Assembly: GCF_028609865.1 (NCBI RefSeq)
Contig: NZ_CP063194.1
Coordinates: forward strand, 2,108,001 to 2,172,000
DNA: 64,000 nucleotides
Source of the DNA: Corynebacterium jeddahense
Lineage (GTDB): Bacteria; Actinomycetota; Actinomycetes; Mycobacteriales; Mycobacteriaceae
Direction: 5' to 3'
Position 1 is the stretch's first letter; every line of letters begins with the position of its first letter. Shown piece after piece: positions 21,255 through 30,088 of the stretch. A model generated the notes under the pieces. It did not search any database and was not told where the DNA came from. It worked only from the letters and a program-made list of their open reading frames with translations. Made by a program: the position numbers and the translations under genes.

Positions 21255-21485
21255 AAGCGACCAACCGCGTCCCTTATCTGGCTTGGGCGAGGTTGAAGCG
21301 TCCTGGGTTTGGTTCCGATCGATTCTAGAGAAGGATTGGGATCATGCCAAGGAAGTTCAGTGATGAGTTCAAGGCCAAGGCGGTGCGTCTGGCTGAGGAA
21401 CTTGTTGAGCTCGAAGGGTGCTCGAAGTGGGGTGCGGCGGTTGAGATCGGTGACAAGCTCGGCGCCTCCGCGCACACGCTTAATA

Positions 21486-22931
21486 GGCTCTTCGTGTTTG
21501 GGAGTGCGTGGGTCGTTTTTCGGGGTGCTTGGGTGTGGCACAAGATGTGGGGGTCCTTGCTGGGTTAAGGATTTAGGTGTTCAAGCCAATCCGAACTCAA
21601 CAAGGACCCTGTAATGCAGCCTAGTTCCAACATTGTCGCCGATACCATTTGCCGCACCGCGGAGCTTGGGTTGGCGATTACGAATGCCGCCCACAACGAC
21701 ACGCTCACCGTCATCGACTGTGAAGCGCTCGACCCGATCAACTCCTGCCCATCGTGTGGACAGCCAGGTGTGCTGCGTGACCACGTCTGCCGGGAGTTGG
21801 TGGATCTTCCTGTTGTCGGGTTTCCCACCCGGTTACGGGTGCGTCTGCCGCGCTTTCGGTGTGTGAACCGCCTCTGTTCGCAGAAGATCTTCCGGGCTGG
21901 CCTGGCATGTGCTGACGATCGCTCGAAGGTCACGCATCGGGTGGTGCGCTGGATCTTGCAGCGTTTAGCGATTGACCGGATGAGTATCGCCGCCACCGCC
22001 AAAGCACTCGGGATCAGCTGGCAGCTGACATGCGATCTCGCATTGTCCATGGCCAGGGAACTCGTCGCCGACCCCGACCACTTGGCCGGGGTGCGCATTA
22101 TCGGGGTTGATGAGCACAAATGGGCCCACGATCGACGTGCGGCCGGCGGCGGGTTCGTCACCGTGATCGTGGATATGACCCGCCACCACACAGGCCAACC
22201 AGCGAGGTTGCTCGATGTCATTCCGGGAAGAAGCGCGAACGTGCTCACATGCTGGATCAACCAACAGCCGAAAGCATTTCGCGACGAGGTGGAAGTGGTC
22301 ACCATGGATGGGTTCCAGGGCTACGCCACCGCAGCTGACGAGGCGCTTCCTCACGCAACCCGGGTGATGGACCCGTTTCACGTGGTGCGTCTTGCCGGCG
22401 ACAAAGTCACCGCGTGCCGTCAGAGGCTGCAGCGTGAAACCTACGGCAGGCGCGGCAGGACCAACGACCCGTTATATAAAAACCGTCGCACCATGCTCAC
22501 CCGCACCGGTCTGCTTAATGGCGAGCAGCAGCACCGCTTGGATGTGTTGTTCAACTACGACGATGACTACGCGGTGCTGCAAGAGACATGGCTGGTGTAC
22601 CAGGAGATCATCGACTGCTACGAAGACCCCAACAAGCGCCGTGCGAAAACGAAGATGCGCAGGCTGATCAACCGGCTCCGCGGGCTTCGTCAGGCCGGGC
22701 TTCAAGAGCTGACCCAACTCGGGCGAAGCCTGCACAAACGCCGCACCGACATCCTCGCGTTCTTCGATATCGGCGCCTCCAACGGGCCGGTCGAAGCCAT
22801 CAACGGCCGTCTCGAACACCTCCGCGGCATCGCGCTAGGGTTCCGCAACATCAACCACTACATCTTGCGTTGCCTGATTCACTCCGGCGGCCTCCAACCC
22901 AAGATCAACGCACTCTAAAACACGAAGAGCC
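21486..22931 (+). mobile_element. ISL3-family insertion sequence, 1446 bp, intact, with 8-bp target duplication
   Basis: Perfect 14-base terminal inverted repeats, GGCTCTTCGTGTTT at 21486 and its complement ending at 22931. It is flanked by an exact 8-base direct repeat GCTTAATA (21478-21485 and 22932-22939). Eight-base duplications and GGCTCTTC-type ends are typical of corynebacterial ISL3 elements such as IS31831. Removing the element restores the IS3 orfA frame exactly, so the insertion is recent and precise. Confidence 0.92.
21614..22918 (+). CDS. ISL3-family transposase
   Basis: A complete 434-residue DDE transposase. The N-terminal zinc-binding motif is CPSCGQPGVLRDH plus C-x4-C (RCVNRLC), then a helix-turn-helix (IAATAKALGISWQLTCDLAL), first catalytic Asp in IIGVDEHKWAH, second in VVTMDGFQGY and the third acid, Glu, in ASNGPVEAINGRLEHL. 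The frame is uninterrupted and ends 13 bases before the right terminus, so the element may be active. Confidence 0.92.
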   Translation: MQPSSNIVADTICRTAELGLAITNAAHNDTLTVIDCEALDPINSCPSCGQPGVLRDHVCRELVDLPVVGFPTRLRVRLPRFRCVNRLCSQKIFRAGLACADDRSKVTHRVVRWILQRLAIDRMSIAATAKALGISWQLTCDLALSMARELVADPDHLAGVRIIGVDEHKWAHDRRAAGGGFVTVIVDMTRHHTGQPARLLDVIPGRSANVLTCWINQQPKAFRDEVEVVTMDGFQGYATAADEALPHATRVMDPFHVVRLAGDKVTACRQRLQRETYGRRGRTNDPLYKNRRTMLTRTGLLNGEQQHRLDVLFNYDDDYAVLQETWLVYQEIIDCYEDPNKRRAKTKMRRLINRLRGLRQAGLQELTQLGRSLHKRRTDILAFFDIGASNGPVEAINGRLEHLRGIALGFRNINHYILRCLIHSGGLQPKINAL

Positions 22932-23398
22932 GCTTAATAATTGGTTGAAGCCTTCAGGGCCGTCACACGGCGTCGAGGTCAGCTCCGGCGAGTTAGTGGA
23001 CGATGAACTGAAGCGTCTGCGGCGAGAGACGAAAGAGCTGCGCAGGGCGAACGAGATTCTAAAGACCGCGTCGGCTTTTTTGCAGCGGAACTCGACCGTC
23101 CCACCAGAAGATGATCGAATACATCGATACGTATCGCGATCGCTTCGGGGTCGAGGCCATCTGTCGCGCCTTGAGGCAGACAGAGTGTGAGTTTATCACT
23201 TCTCGGGGCTATCGGGCAGCGAAAACACGAGCCCCCGTCAGCTAGGAGCCTTACGGATGCGATGCTCATCCCCGAACTCGCGAAGGTCTACGAGGACAAC
23301 TTCAGCGTCTACAGGGTGCGCAAGATGTGGAAGGCCATGCAGCGCGCTGGCTGGGACATCGGTCGTGATAAGACCGCCCGGTTTGTTTAGACCACGTA

Positions 23399-23775
23399 AA
23401 TGGTAGCGGTGTGGTGGCTTTCCGGTAGCGCCCGCGTGGGTTTGTGGTAACGGTGCCCCCGCGGGATGTTGATCTATTGGCTGGGGGTCAGTCGCAAGGT
23501 TTCTCCTTCGATGGTGATAATTTCGGCGCCGGCGACGAGGCGGTTGAGGATGGATTCGGCGATGACGGCATTCGGGATGGACTTGTACCACTCGTCCGGG
23601 GTGAACTGCGATGTCACGATGGCTGCTCCGCAGCCTTCACGCTCAGTAATCCGTCAACGGCGGACTCCTGCCGGTAATCGACCGCACCCTTTTGATGCGG
23701 CCACCAGAAAGCGTCATGCAACACCGACCAACGCGCTACCGGAAACCCACTGAAGCGCTACCGGAAAGTCACCCG
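23399..23775 (-). mobile_element. internally deleted IS21-family derivative (about 0.38 kb, both ends kept)
   Basis: Left end: three 22-base-periodic units beginning GGTAGCGG/GGTAGCGC/GGTAACGG at 23402, 23424 and 23446. Next come the last 50 or so codons of an istB (stop at 23474), about 75-80% identical to the intact istB end. From about 23640 the sequence instead resembles the istA-side end of the neighbouring IS21 element (compare the GACTCCT...GGTAA...CGG-CACCAGAA pattern near 23661-23711 with 26223-26274), ending in GCGCTACCGGAAA units at 23733 and 23755. Nearly all of istA and most of istB are deleted. Confidence 0.6.
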
Positions 23776-23798
23776 GGCGTTTTAGGGTTTCGGTGGGG

Positions 23799-24566
23799 TT
23801 ATTGGGTCAGTCGCATGTTGGTGCCTTCGAGTGTGATGATTTCGGCGCCGGCGACGAGTCGGTTGAGGATGGATTCGGCGATGACGGCGTCGGGGATGGA
23901 TTTGTACCACTCGTCGGGTGTGAACTGGGATGTCACGATGGTCGATCCGCGGGGTTCGCGTTCTGCGAGGATATTGAGCAGTTGGTGTGCGGTAGCGGCA
24001 TCGATTGGGGTGGTGAGGAAGTCGTCGAGGACTAACACGTCTGTGTTGTGGAGGTCTTCGAGGAATGTAATGCGGGCTGGGTCGTCGTGTTTGAGCACGG
24101 CGAGGTGGTTGGCGAGTGTGTCGGTGCGGAAGAAGCGTGCGGAGTAGTCGTTTCTGCACGCCGCTGTGAGTAGTGCTTGGGCGAGGTAGGTTTTGCCGAC
24201 GGAGGATTTGCCCAGGATGACGATGTTTTGCGCGCTTTGGCACCATTGGCAGTGAGCGAGTCGGGTGATTTGCTCTTTGTTGATGGTGCGGCCGGGCGTG
24301 TAGGTGATGTCTTCGATGCAAGCATCGGGATTTGGCGATCGGGATGCTTTGAGCAGTTTGTTGACTCGCCTCTCACGCTTGGCCGCTACCTCTTTATCGA
24401 GTGCGTAGAGGACTTTGCCGGAAAAGCTCCAATCGTCGAATGCGGGATCGGCGGCGATGTCGATGACGCTTTGTCCGAAGGCGGTCATGCGTAGATCGGT
24501 AAAGATCGGCAGGACTGATTCGTCGAGGAAGCGGGCGGATGCTGATGCTGGCTGTGGGTGGTCCAT
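23799..24566 (-). CDS. IS21-family helper ATPase IstB
   Basis: A 255-residue AAA+ ATPase that assists the IstA transposase by target-DNA remodelling. Walker A is ILGKSSVGKTYLAQALL (about 118-134), Walker B is VLVLDDFLTTP, and the sensor segment is STIVTSQFTPDEWYKSIPD. The frame is complete and similar in length to the family. It follows istA by only three bases (TGA at 24570 side), as is normal, but istA is interrupted, so it probably has no working partner in this copy. Confidence 0.88.
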   Translation of the reverse strand: MDHPQPASASARFLDESVLPIFTDLRMTAFGQSVIDIAADPAFDDWSFSGKVLYALDKEVAAKRERRVNKLLKASRSPNPDACIEDITYTPGRTINKEQITRLAHCQWCQSAQNIVILGKSSVGKTYLAQALLTAACRNDYSARFFRTDTLANHLAVLKHDDPARITFLEDLHNTDVLVLDDFLTTPIDAATAHQLLNILAEREPRGSTIVTSQFTPDEWYKSIPDAVIAESILNRLVAGAEIITLEGTNMRLTQ

Positions 24567-24569
24567 GGG

Positions 24570-26217
24570 TTATGCAGATCCTTTCTTGGTGAGGTTTTCG
24601 AGGCTGAACTGAGCAGCACCACCGAGGTAGGCGCCGCGAGTGTCACGCGCTGTCGGGGCAGGCGCACCGTCAGCTGGTCTGCCGGTTAGTTGATCGGTTG
24701 GCAGGTCAGTGCCGGTGGGTCGTGTGGAGGTGTCTTTGCGCACGGCGGCCATCATGTTTTTCACCGCGGTATACGACACGGCACGCCTGGCGCCGTCGGT
24801 GGACACCAGACGCCGGCAGGCTTCTTCGAGGATTGGCTTGTTGGCGTGTTTGCCCATGTTGAGCACGTTGCGTCACGCTTGGTACGCCTGGGCAGGGATC
24901 GCTTTGGCTTCGATGAGCTCGGCAATCACCTGGCGGGTGGCCGGCCCGATTTTGGCGGCTTCGCGCAGGAAGAACTCGCTTGTCCACAACCCACGGGTAT
25001 CACCCATGTTCGCCGGGATGTGGTCGGTGTCGGTGACGTACACCCCGCGGGCACGTGCGAGTTGGTGGGTGGCCACACGCTGCCCGGCGTCGAAGACGGC
25101 GAGGCTGTCACCGGTGATACGCACATCCACGGTGCGGCCCACCAGCTGGTGCGGTACCGAGTAATGCGCGTTGTGCACTCTGATGTGGAAATTGGGCGCG
25201 ACTTTGGCGCGTTTCCATTCGGTGCGCTGCCACGGTGTTGCAGGCAGCGCGGTAAGCACGTCGCGTTCGAACTGATCAAACAATGCGCGCCTGCTTGTCG
25301 CATTGCCGCGAAACGGCGTGGCAGCGTTAATCCCATCGACCAGATCGGTGATTTTCGCGTTGAGCTCGTCTATCCCGACGCACTGGTGGCCGTCGAGTGC
25401 GTGGATGACGTTTTGGGTGACGATCTTGACTGCGGCTTCGACGCTGGCCTTGTCTTTGGGCCGTTTCGCCCGAGCCGGCAACGCAGCGGTGTTGTAATGC
25501 TCTAAAAACTCCTCGTAGGTGGAGTTGACCCGGCGATTTTTATCCGCGGCACTAATCGCGTTCGAGGCTGTCGAGGCGTTATCCGGCACAATAACCTCGG
25601 CGACCCCGCCGAAGTACTCGAACGCGCGGATATGAGCTGCAAGCCACGCGTCCTGGCGCTCATCCACGCACGCGCAGGCGAACACCATCCCTGAATACGG
25701 CAGCGAGGCGACAAAGATGCTGACCTTCGTCCCTTGCCCGCCGGTGGGATCACACAGCCGCATCTTCGTGCCTGCCCAGTCCACCTGCATCGTATGGCCC
25801 GGGGCGTGGGTGATCCTGGCGGTCAGCCCGGCTGCATCAACGTGTTGGGCCACAAGTTGGCGAAACCGCTCGTAGCTGTAATACCGCTGGCCTGTGCCCG
25901 CAGGCTGTGCGGTGTAGCGGCCCCACAGCACCTGCAGGGTCACCTTGTTACGCCCGGTGCGCGCCTTGGCAACTGCGTCGAAATCGATCGGGACGAAATC
26001 GCCCTGAGCATGGCTGCGCCCGTCGACAGTCGACGAACCAGTCCGCCAGCTCATGATCTGCAACCCCGCGAAGTTGCTCACGCGTTGTGATGTGGTGTTC
26101 CACCAGCGCATCGCGGGCTTTTTGCACGGTGGTGTGCGAGCACCGCTCATTTGAACAGATTTGGCGGACAGACCAGCCTTTCAGCACTCGATCCATTACC
26201 GCCCGGTAGTCGGTCAC
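24570..26217 (-). pseudogene. IS21-family transposase IstA, frameshifted and with an in-frame TGA
   Basis: The start at 26217 gives MTDYRAVMDRVLKGWSVRQI with a helix-turn-helix, but near 26030 the frame shifts, and the remainder (SHAQGDFVPIDFDAV onward) is read in another frame. The catalytic acids survive: Asp in MQVDWAGTKM, Asp in VIVPDNAST, Glu in KASVEAAVK. A TGA at 24873-24875 then interrupts AQAYQA*RNVLNMGK, where relatives have a sense codon (Cys in A-C-R-N-V-L), leaving the last 100 or so residues in the same frame after the stop. Two lesions make it a clear pseudogene. Confidence 0.8.
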
Positions 26218-26284
26218 AATCAGACTCCTCTGGTAACGCCGCGTGCCCTGAAGTCACGCGGTCACCAGAATCCTCCCCCGGACC

Positions 26285-26338
26285 GTTACTGGATGCTCAC
26301 CAATGCGTTACTCGATACTCACCACGGTGTTACTAGAT
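26285..26338. repeat. IS21 terminal repeats, three units at 22-bp spacing
   Basis: GTTACTGGAT, GTTACTCGAT and GTTACTAGAT start at 26285, 26307 and 26329, each followed by a similar TCACCA spacer (third partly degenerate). They mark the istA-side end of the IS21-type element and are expected IstA binding sites. Confidence 0.8.
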
Positions 26339-26352
26339 ACGACCGCGCAACA

Positions 26353-26699
26353 GACTGCTTCTGGGGCTACAGCTGTCCAGGTAGTCACGAGCGAACACGC
26401 GGGCAATCGGATGTCGAAATCCGATCTCAAGGCGCGACCAATTTATGCCCGAACCGAGGGCTTGATTAATGCGCACCTCAATATCGTCATGGCAACACTC
26501 GCAGTAAGTCGAATGATGGAATCAGCAACCGGACGAAGCATTAAACGACTCGTGCGAACTTTCAAAAAGTATCGCAGTTTTGAACTCAGAGTCGAAGACA
26601 CAACAATCCACGCGGCCACGCCACTACCAGCCGAAGTGCAAAACCTCGTCCACGCCATCACCGAACCCTGACTTCCGCACTAAAATGATCCAACTCAGG
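26353..26699 (+). mobile_element. IS1634-like element remnant, copy 1 (3' part)
   Basis: 347 bases nearly identical to 27981-28327. It encodes the C-terminal 95 or so residues of an IS1634/IS4-type transposase (LKARPIYARTEG, TLAVSRMMESATGRSIKRLV, HAATPLPAEVQNLVHAI). Upstream in the frame, TASGATAVQVV, normally near the N-terminus of these transposases, is joined directly to this C-terminal part, so the central catalytic region is deleted. The extreme 5' end was removed where IS21 entered. Copies differ by only a few bases. Confidence 0.7.
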
Positions 26700-26714
26700 A
26701 GAAGCGCACGCGGA

Positions 26715-27770
26715 TTAACCTACGCCGGCCAGCAGAATTCCTACGAACTCCTTGCGCTTTTCTACATGGAAGTTGTGGCCCGAGTCAGCCTCGACTTTAA
26801 CGGCACCGGCGGGAAGAGAATCCATGGCCCTGGCGGCGTCCTCATCACTGGCCGCAGCTTGAAGGACTTCCCCGTCGTATCGCGCTTGACAATGAATATA
26901 GGTAACTGGCGCTTGAATCGCCGCAAGTGTTGCTTCTTGATCAAACCCTTCGTTCCAGAGACCCGTAAAGAAGGCATCACCAAACGCTGGGTCATAATCC
27001 ATGATGTACACCTGTGCCTCATTCATCTCGGGAGGCATGGTCCACAGAGCTATCGGGGCGCCCGGATGCCGACAGTGATATGCGAGTCCATCACCGATGA
27101 ACCCCTGAGCAGAGTCCCCAAAGTATTGCCACATTTTTTGGCTGCGCCACTGATAAGCCTGCCAGTCGGTCTCTCCTGAAGACAAGAACTCATGAGCGCT
27201 GACAGCTAGGTCCTGATAATTCCACGTATTGCGCGCCTCAGGCAGCTCTGTGGCAAATAGCGGCGGATCTTCTAACACCAGGAAGCTAACCAGTTCTGGA
27301 TGACGCGCAGCAATCAACGCGGCCAATTGACCCCCAGACGAATGCCCACTTAATACGACGGGTTGGCCAATTGTCTCTATATAACGAGATAGGACGTCTG
27401 CGACCTCCACCGCTCGATAAGATTCAAGGCGATCAGACTTGCCATGCCCTGGAACGTCGATGGCATACACTTGGCGATCCTTGCTGAGGTCACGTAAAGC
27501 GTAACCGTACTGGCGCCATCCGCTCGCTTGACCATGGATAAGGACAATAGGGGAACCGTCCCTTGGCTCGCTTACCCCTACATTGAGCTTCACATGATCC
27601 ACGCTCACCCGGTGCTCTTGATAGCCAGCCTTTTCCAGGGATCTCACAAGACGCGAGTGATACGTGGTTGTGTACCATGCCCAACCGCCAGCACCGGCTG
27701 CCGCAAGTGCAACGATTGCCGTCACGATAAGTCCCGCCACCTTCAGGACCCTTTTCCCGACCAGGGCCAT
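26715..27770 (-). CDS. membrane-anchored alpha/beta hydrolase (island cargo)
   Basis: A 351-residue alpha/beta hydrolase with an N-terminal membrane anchor (VLKVAGLIVTAIVALAAAGA) facing the catalytic domain outward. The oxyanion segment is IVLIHGQASGWRQYG, the nucleophile elbow is LSGHSSGGQLAAL, a lid follows (WQAYQWRSQKMWQYFGD) and the catalytic His is in DSGHNFHVEK near the C-terminus. It resembles haloalkane-dehalogenase/epoxide-hydrolase-like fold members, but the substrate cannot be read from sequence. Its GC content is far below that of the core genes, and it lies between two directly repeated copies of an IS1634-like element, so it is an acquired gene. Confidence 0.8.
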   Translation of the reverse strand: MALVGKRVLKVAGLIVTAIVALAAAGAGGWAWYTTTYHSRLVRSLEKAGYQEHRVSVDHVKLNVGVSEPRDGSPIVLIHGQASGWRQYGYALRDLSKDRQVYAIDVPGHGKSDRLESYRAVEVADVLSRYIETIGQPVVLSGHSSGGQLAALIAARHPELVSFLVLEDPPLFATELPEARNTWNYQDLAVSAHEFLSSGETDWQAYQWRSQKMWQYFGDSAQGFIGDGLAYHCRHPGAPIALWTMPPEMNEAQVYIMDYDPAFGDAFFTGLWNEGFDQEATLAAIQAPVTYIHCQARYDGEVLQAAASDEDAARAMDSLPAGAVKVEADSGHNFHVEKRKEFVGILLAGVG

Positions 27771-27795
27771 GAGCTATCACCTTACCAATAAATTT

Positions 27796-27826
27796 GTATT
27801 ATAATACCAATACACTTGCATTATAA
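27796..27826 (-). promoter_or_regulatory. promoter/operator region of the hydrolase
   Basis: AT-rich stretch 26-56 bases upstream of the hydrolase ATG. It contains a perfect 12-base palindrome GTATTATAATAC (27796-27807) and, overlapping it, an imperfect 28-base dyad with TTATAAT/ATTATAA arms (27799-27826). Two minus-strand -10-like hexamers, TATAAT (27825-27820) and TATTAT (27806-27801), lie in the arms. The layout suggests a dyad-binding repressor covering the promoter; no regulator gene is adjacent. Confidence 0.5.
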
Positions 27827-27954
27827 CCTGACTTGGCTCACTATGGTGTGACCGACTTAACTCTTGACGCGTAGACCTGCTGGTTTGGTGTTGGGGTTGG
27901 GTATTTTTCCGCACTAAGGGGTGGGGTGGGGGGCGGACGGTAGTGTGATCTTTT

Positions 27955-28327
27955 GTGAGCCCGTCTATCCGTACTGTGACGACTGCTTCTGGGGCTACAG
28001 CTGTCCAGGTAGTCACGAACGAACACGCGGGCAATCGGATGTCGAAATCCGATCTCAAGGCGCGACCAATTTATGCCCGAACCGAGGGCTCGATTAATGC
28101 GCACCTCAATATCGTCATGGCAACACTCGCAGTAAGTCGAATGATGGAATCAGCAACCGGACGAAGCATTAAACGACTCGTGCGAACTTTCAAAAAGTAT
28201 CGCAGTTTTGAACTCAGAGTCGAAGACACAACAATCCACGCGGCCACGCCACTACCAGCCGAAGTGCAAAACCTCATCCACGCCATCACCGAACCCTGAC
28301 TTCCGCACTAAAATGATCCAACTCAGG
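27955..28327 (+). mobile_element. IS1634-like internally deleted element, copy 2
   Basis: A GTG-started frame of 114 residues joins the N-terminal 20 residues typical of IS1634-type transposases (MSPSIRTVTTASGATAVQVV) to the C-terminal 95 residues. The whole catalytic core is deleted at the same junction as in copy 1. The 3' terminus ends in CCAACTCAGG at 28327, as in copy 1. The left end of the element must lie upstream of 27955 but I cannot place its repeat. It is a non-autonomous, miniature-type derivative. Confidence 0.65.
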
Positions 28328-28332
28328 TTTGA

Positions 28333-28356
28333 GTGAAAAACGAACCGCACGGTTCG
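28333..28356 (-). terminator. terminator downstream of ptsI
   Basis: Seven-base perfect stem CGAACCG / CGGTTCG (28341-28356) with a two-base loop, followed on the minus strand by five T residues (28340-28336). It lies about 40 bases after the ptsI stop. Confidence 0.75.
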
Positions 28357-28396
28357 GATTCCATTTGCATGCCGAGTGGTGGGCCACAAACCAGCC

Positions 28397-30088
28397 CTAC
28401 AGCAGATCTCGCAGCACCGGGTCCGCGATGGCCAGCACGGCCTCGCGGGCGTCGCGGGCAGTTCGCGCATCGACGGCGTAGTTGGCCATCTGGCGGCAGG
28501 TGTCGAAATCGTGCATGCGTAGGGCGGCGCGGACAGCGCGGACCTTGCCCGGCGCCATGGACAGGGACTTCACACCCAGGCCGACGAGCACGAGAGCCAT
28601 GAGCGGATCGCCGCCCGCCTCGCCGCACACGCCAATGGGTTTGCCGGTGGCTTCGCCTCCGCGGCAGGTCTCGCGGATCATCGCCAGCAGGGCGGGTTGC
28701 CAGGGGGACAGCAGTTCGGCGAGCTCGCCCTGCATGCGGTCGGCGGCCATCGTGTACTGGGAGAGGTCGTTGGTGCCGATGGAGGCGAAGTCGACCTCCT
28801 CCAGCACGTGGGCGGAGCGGATCGCGGCGGCGGGGGTTTCCACCATCACGCCAACCTTGGGCAGGCCGGTGGCGCGGGCGCGGGCGGCGAACCAGCGGGC
28901 TTCCTCCACGGTGGCAACCATGGGCGCCATGACCCACAGCTCGGATTCGGGCACCGCGCGGTGCGCCTGCGCCAACGCCTCAAGCTGCGTATCCAGCAGG
29001 TCCTCCCTGGCTTGCGAAAGGCGCAGGCCGCGGCGTCCGAGTGCGGGGTTCTCCTCTTCCCCCAGGTCAGCGAAGGAGAGCGGCTTGTCTGCACCCGCGT
29101 CGAGGGTGCGCACAACGACACGTCGCTCGCCGAAGGCGCGAAGCACCGCGGTGTAGGTCTCCGTCTGCTCCTCGAGCGACGGCGCGGAATCGCGGTCGAG
29201 GAAGAGGAATTCGGAGCGGAAGAGGCCGGAGCCTTCCAGGTCATACTTCGCCGCCTTCTCCGCGTCTTCCGCAGTACCGATGTTGGCCAGCAGTTTCACC
29301 CGGGAGCCGTCGCGCGTCGCCCCCTCGCCGGAGGACCCGGCTAGAGCCGCGGCGCGGCGGCGGGAACGCTCCGCGAGCTCGGTCGCGTCGGAGTCGGTGG
29401 GGGCAACGATCACTTCGCCGACGCCGCCGTCGAGGGCGACCACGGGGCCGTCGATAATCGCTTCGGCAATGCCCTTGACCTGCACTGCGGCGGGGATGCC
29501 CAGCTGCGCCGCGAGGATCGCGGTGTGCGACGTCGCGCCGCCGGCTTCGGTGATAATGCCCAGGACCTGCTCCGGGTCGAGCGTCGCGGTCTCGGCGGGA
29601 GCGAGGTCCTCGGCCACCAGGATGGACGGCTGCGACAGCGCGGGCACGCCGGGTTCGGGCAGGCCGCGGACGCGGGCGGTGGCGCGGTCGCGGATGTCGT
29701 AGAGGTCGGTGACGCGCTCGGCCATGTAGCCGCCGAGTTTGCGCAGCTTGCCCGCGTACACCTCGACGGCGTCGTGGATAGCTTTGGTCACGCCCGCGCC
29801 CTTCTTCAGCTCCTTGTCAATGCCGCGGATGAGCCCCTTATCTGTGGCCAAGACGGCCGTCGCCTCCAACACGGCCTTCGACGACTCGGAGTTCGCGCGC
29901 TCTGCGCGCTCTCTGAGCGACGCAGCGACGCCCTCGAGCACCTCGCGCACGCGCTCGCCGTCGGCTGCAGGGTCGACGGAGGCAGCCTCGTGCTCATCAA
30001 TGCCGACAGCTTGCGTGACGACGGCCACAGGTCCCGACGCCGTCCCCGCCGACACTCCAATTCCGTGCAAAACGCGACGGTCAGTCAT
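28397..30088 (-). CDS. ptsI: phosphoenolpyruvate-protein phosphotransferase (PTS enzyme I)
   Basis: Transfers phosphate from PEP to HPr, the first step of PTS sugar uptake. The 563 residues contain the phospho-His motif GGATSHTAILAAQLGIPAAV, the PEP-binding signatures GLFRSEFLFLDRD and DFASIGTNDLSQYTMAADR, and the catalytic Cys segment GVCGEAGGDPLMALVL. I chose ATG at 30088 (MTDRRVLHGIG), which overlaps the end of the upstream EII gene by eight bases; an earlier in-frame start would lie deep in that gene. No ptsH (HPr) is in the window. Confidence 0.94.
   Translation of the reverse strand: MTDRRVLHGIGVSAGTASGPVAVVTQAVGIDEHEAASVDPAADGERVREVLEGVAASLRERAERANSESSKAVLEATAVLATDKGLIRGIDKELKKGAGVTKAIHDAVEVYAGKLRKLGGYMAERVTDLYDIRDRATARVRGLPEPGVPALSQPSILVAEDLAPAETATLDPEQVLGIITEAGGATSHTAILAAQLGIPAAVQVKGIAEAIIDGPVVALDGGVGEVIVAPTDSDATELAERSRRRAAALAGSSGEGATRDGSRVKLLANIGTAEDAEKAAKYDLEGSGLFRSEFLFLDRDSAPSLEEQTETYTAVLRAFGERRVVVRTLDAGADKPLSFADLGEEENPALGRRGLRLSQAREDLLDTQLEALAQAHRAVPESELWVMAPMVATVEEARWFAARARATGLPKVGVMVETPAAAIRSAHVLEEVDFASIGTNDLSQYTMAADRMQGELAELLSPWQPALLAMIRETCRGGEATGKPIGVCGEAGGDPLMALVLVGLGVKSLSMAPGKVRAVRAALRMHDFDTCRQMANYAVDARTARDAREAVLAIADPVLRDLL

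Larger units (their letters stand above)
21344..23390 (+). pseudogene. IS3-family element remnant (orfA split by ISL3 insertion, orfB frameshifted and truncated)
   Basis: OrfA begins MPRKFSDEFKAKAVRLAEEL at 21344 and stops at codon Asn where an ISL3 element entered (21485). It resumes at 22940 (NWLKPSGPSHGVEVSSGEL ... RRANEILKTASAF). OrfB starts near 23111 (MIEYIDTYRDRFGVEAICR), shifts frame around 23230, and is cut off after about 90 residues (ELAKVYEDNFSVYRVRKMW) at 23390, where IS21-type DNA begins. The catalytic DDE part is absent, so the element is dead. Confidence 0.75.
23776..26345 (-). mobile_element. IS21-family insertion sequence with degraded istA
   Basis: Contains istA (broken) and istB (intact frame) on the minus strand. 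The istA-side end has three terminal repeats with exact 22-base spacing, GTTACTGGAT (26285), GTTACTCGAT (26307) and GTTACTAGAT (26329), the usual multiple transposase sites of IS21. The istB-side end abuts the deleted IS21 derivative and I cannot recognise its own repeats. The right end lies within a copy of an IS1634-like element, whose 5' part is missing. Confidence 0.7.

Noticed and set aside
26285..26338. CRISPR-like array from 22-bp-spaced repeats
   Set aside because: Only three 10-base units at fixed spacing, inside the end of an IS21 element; matches IS21 terminal repeats, and no cas genes occur.
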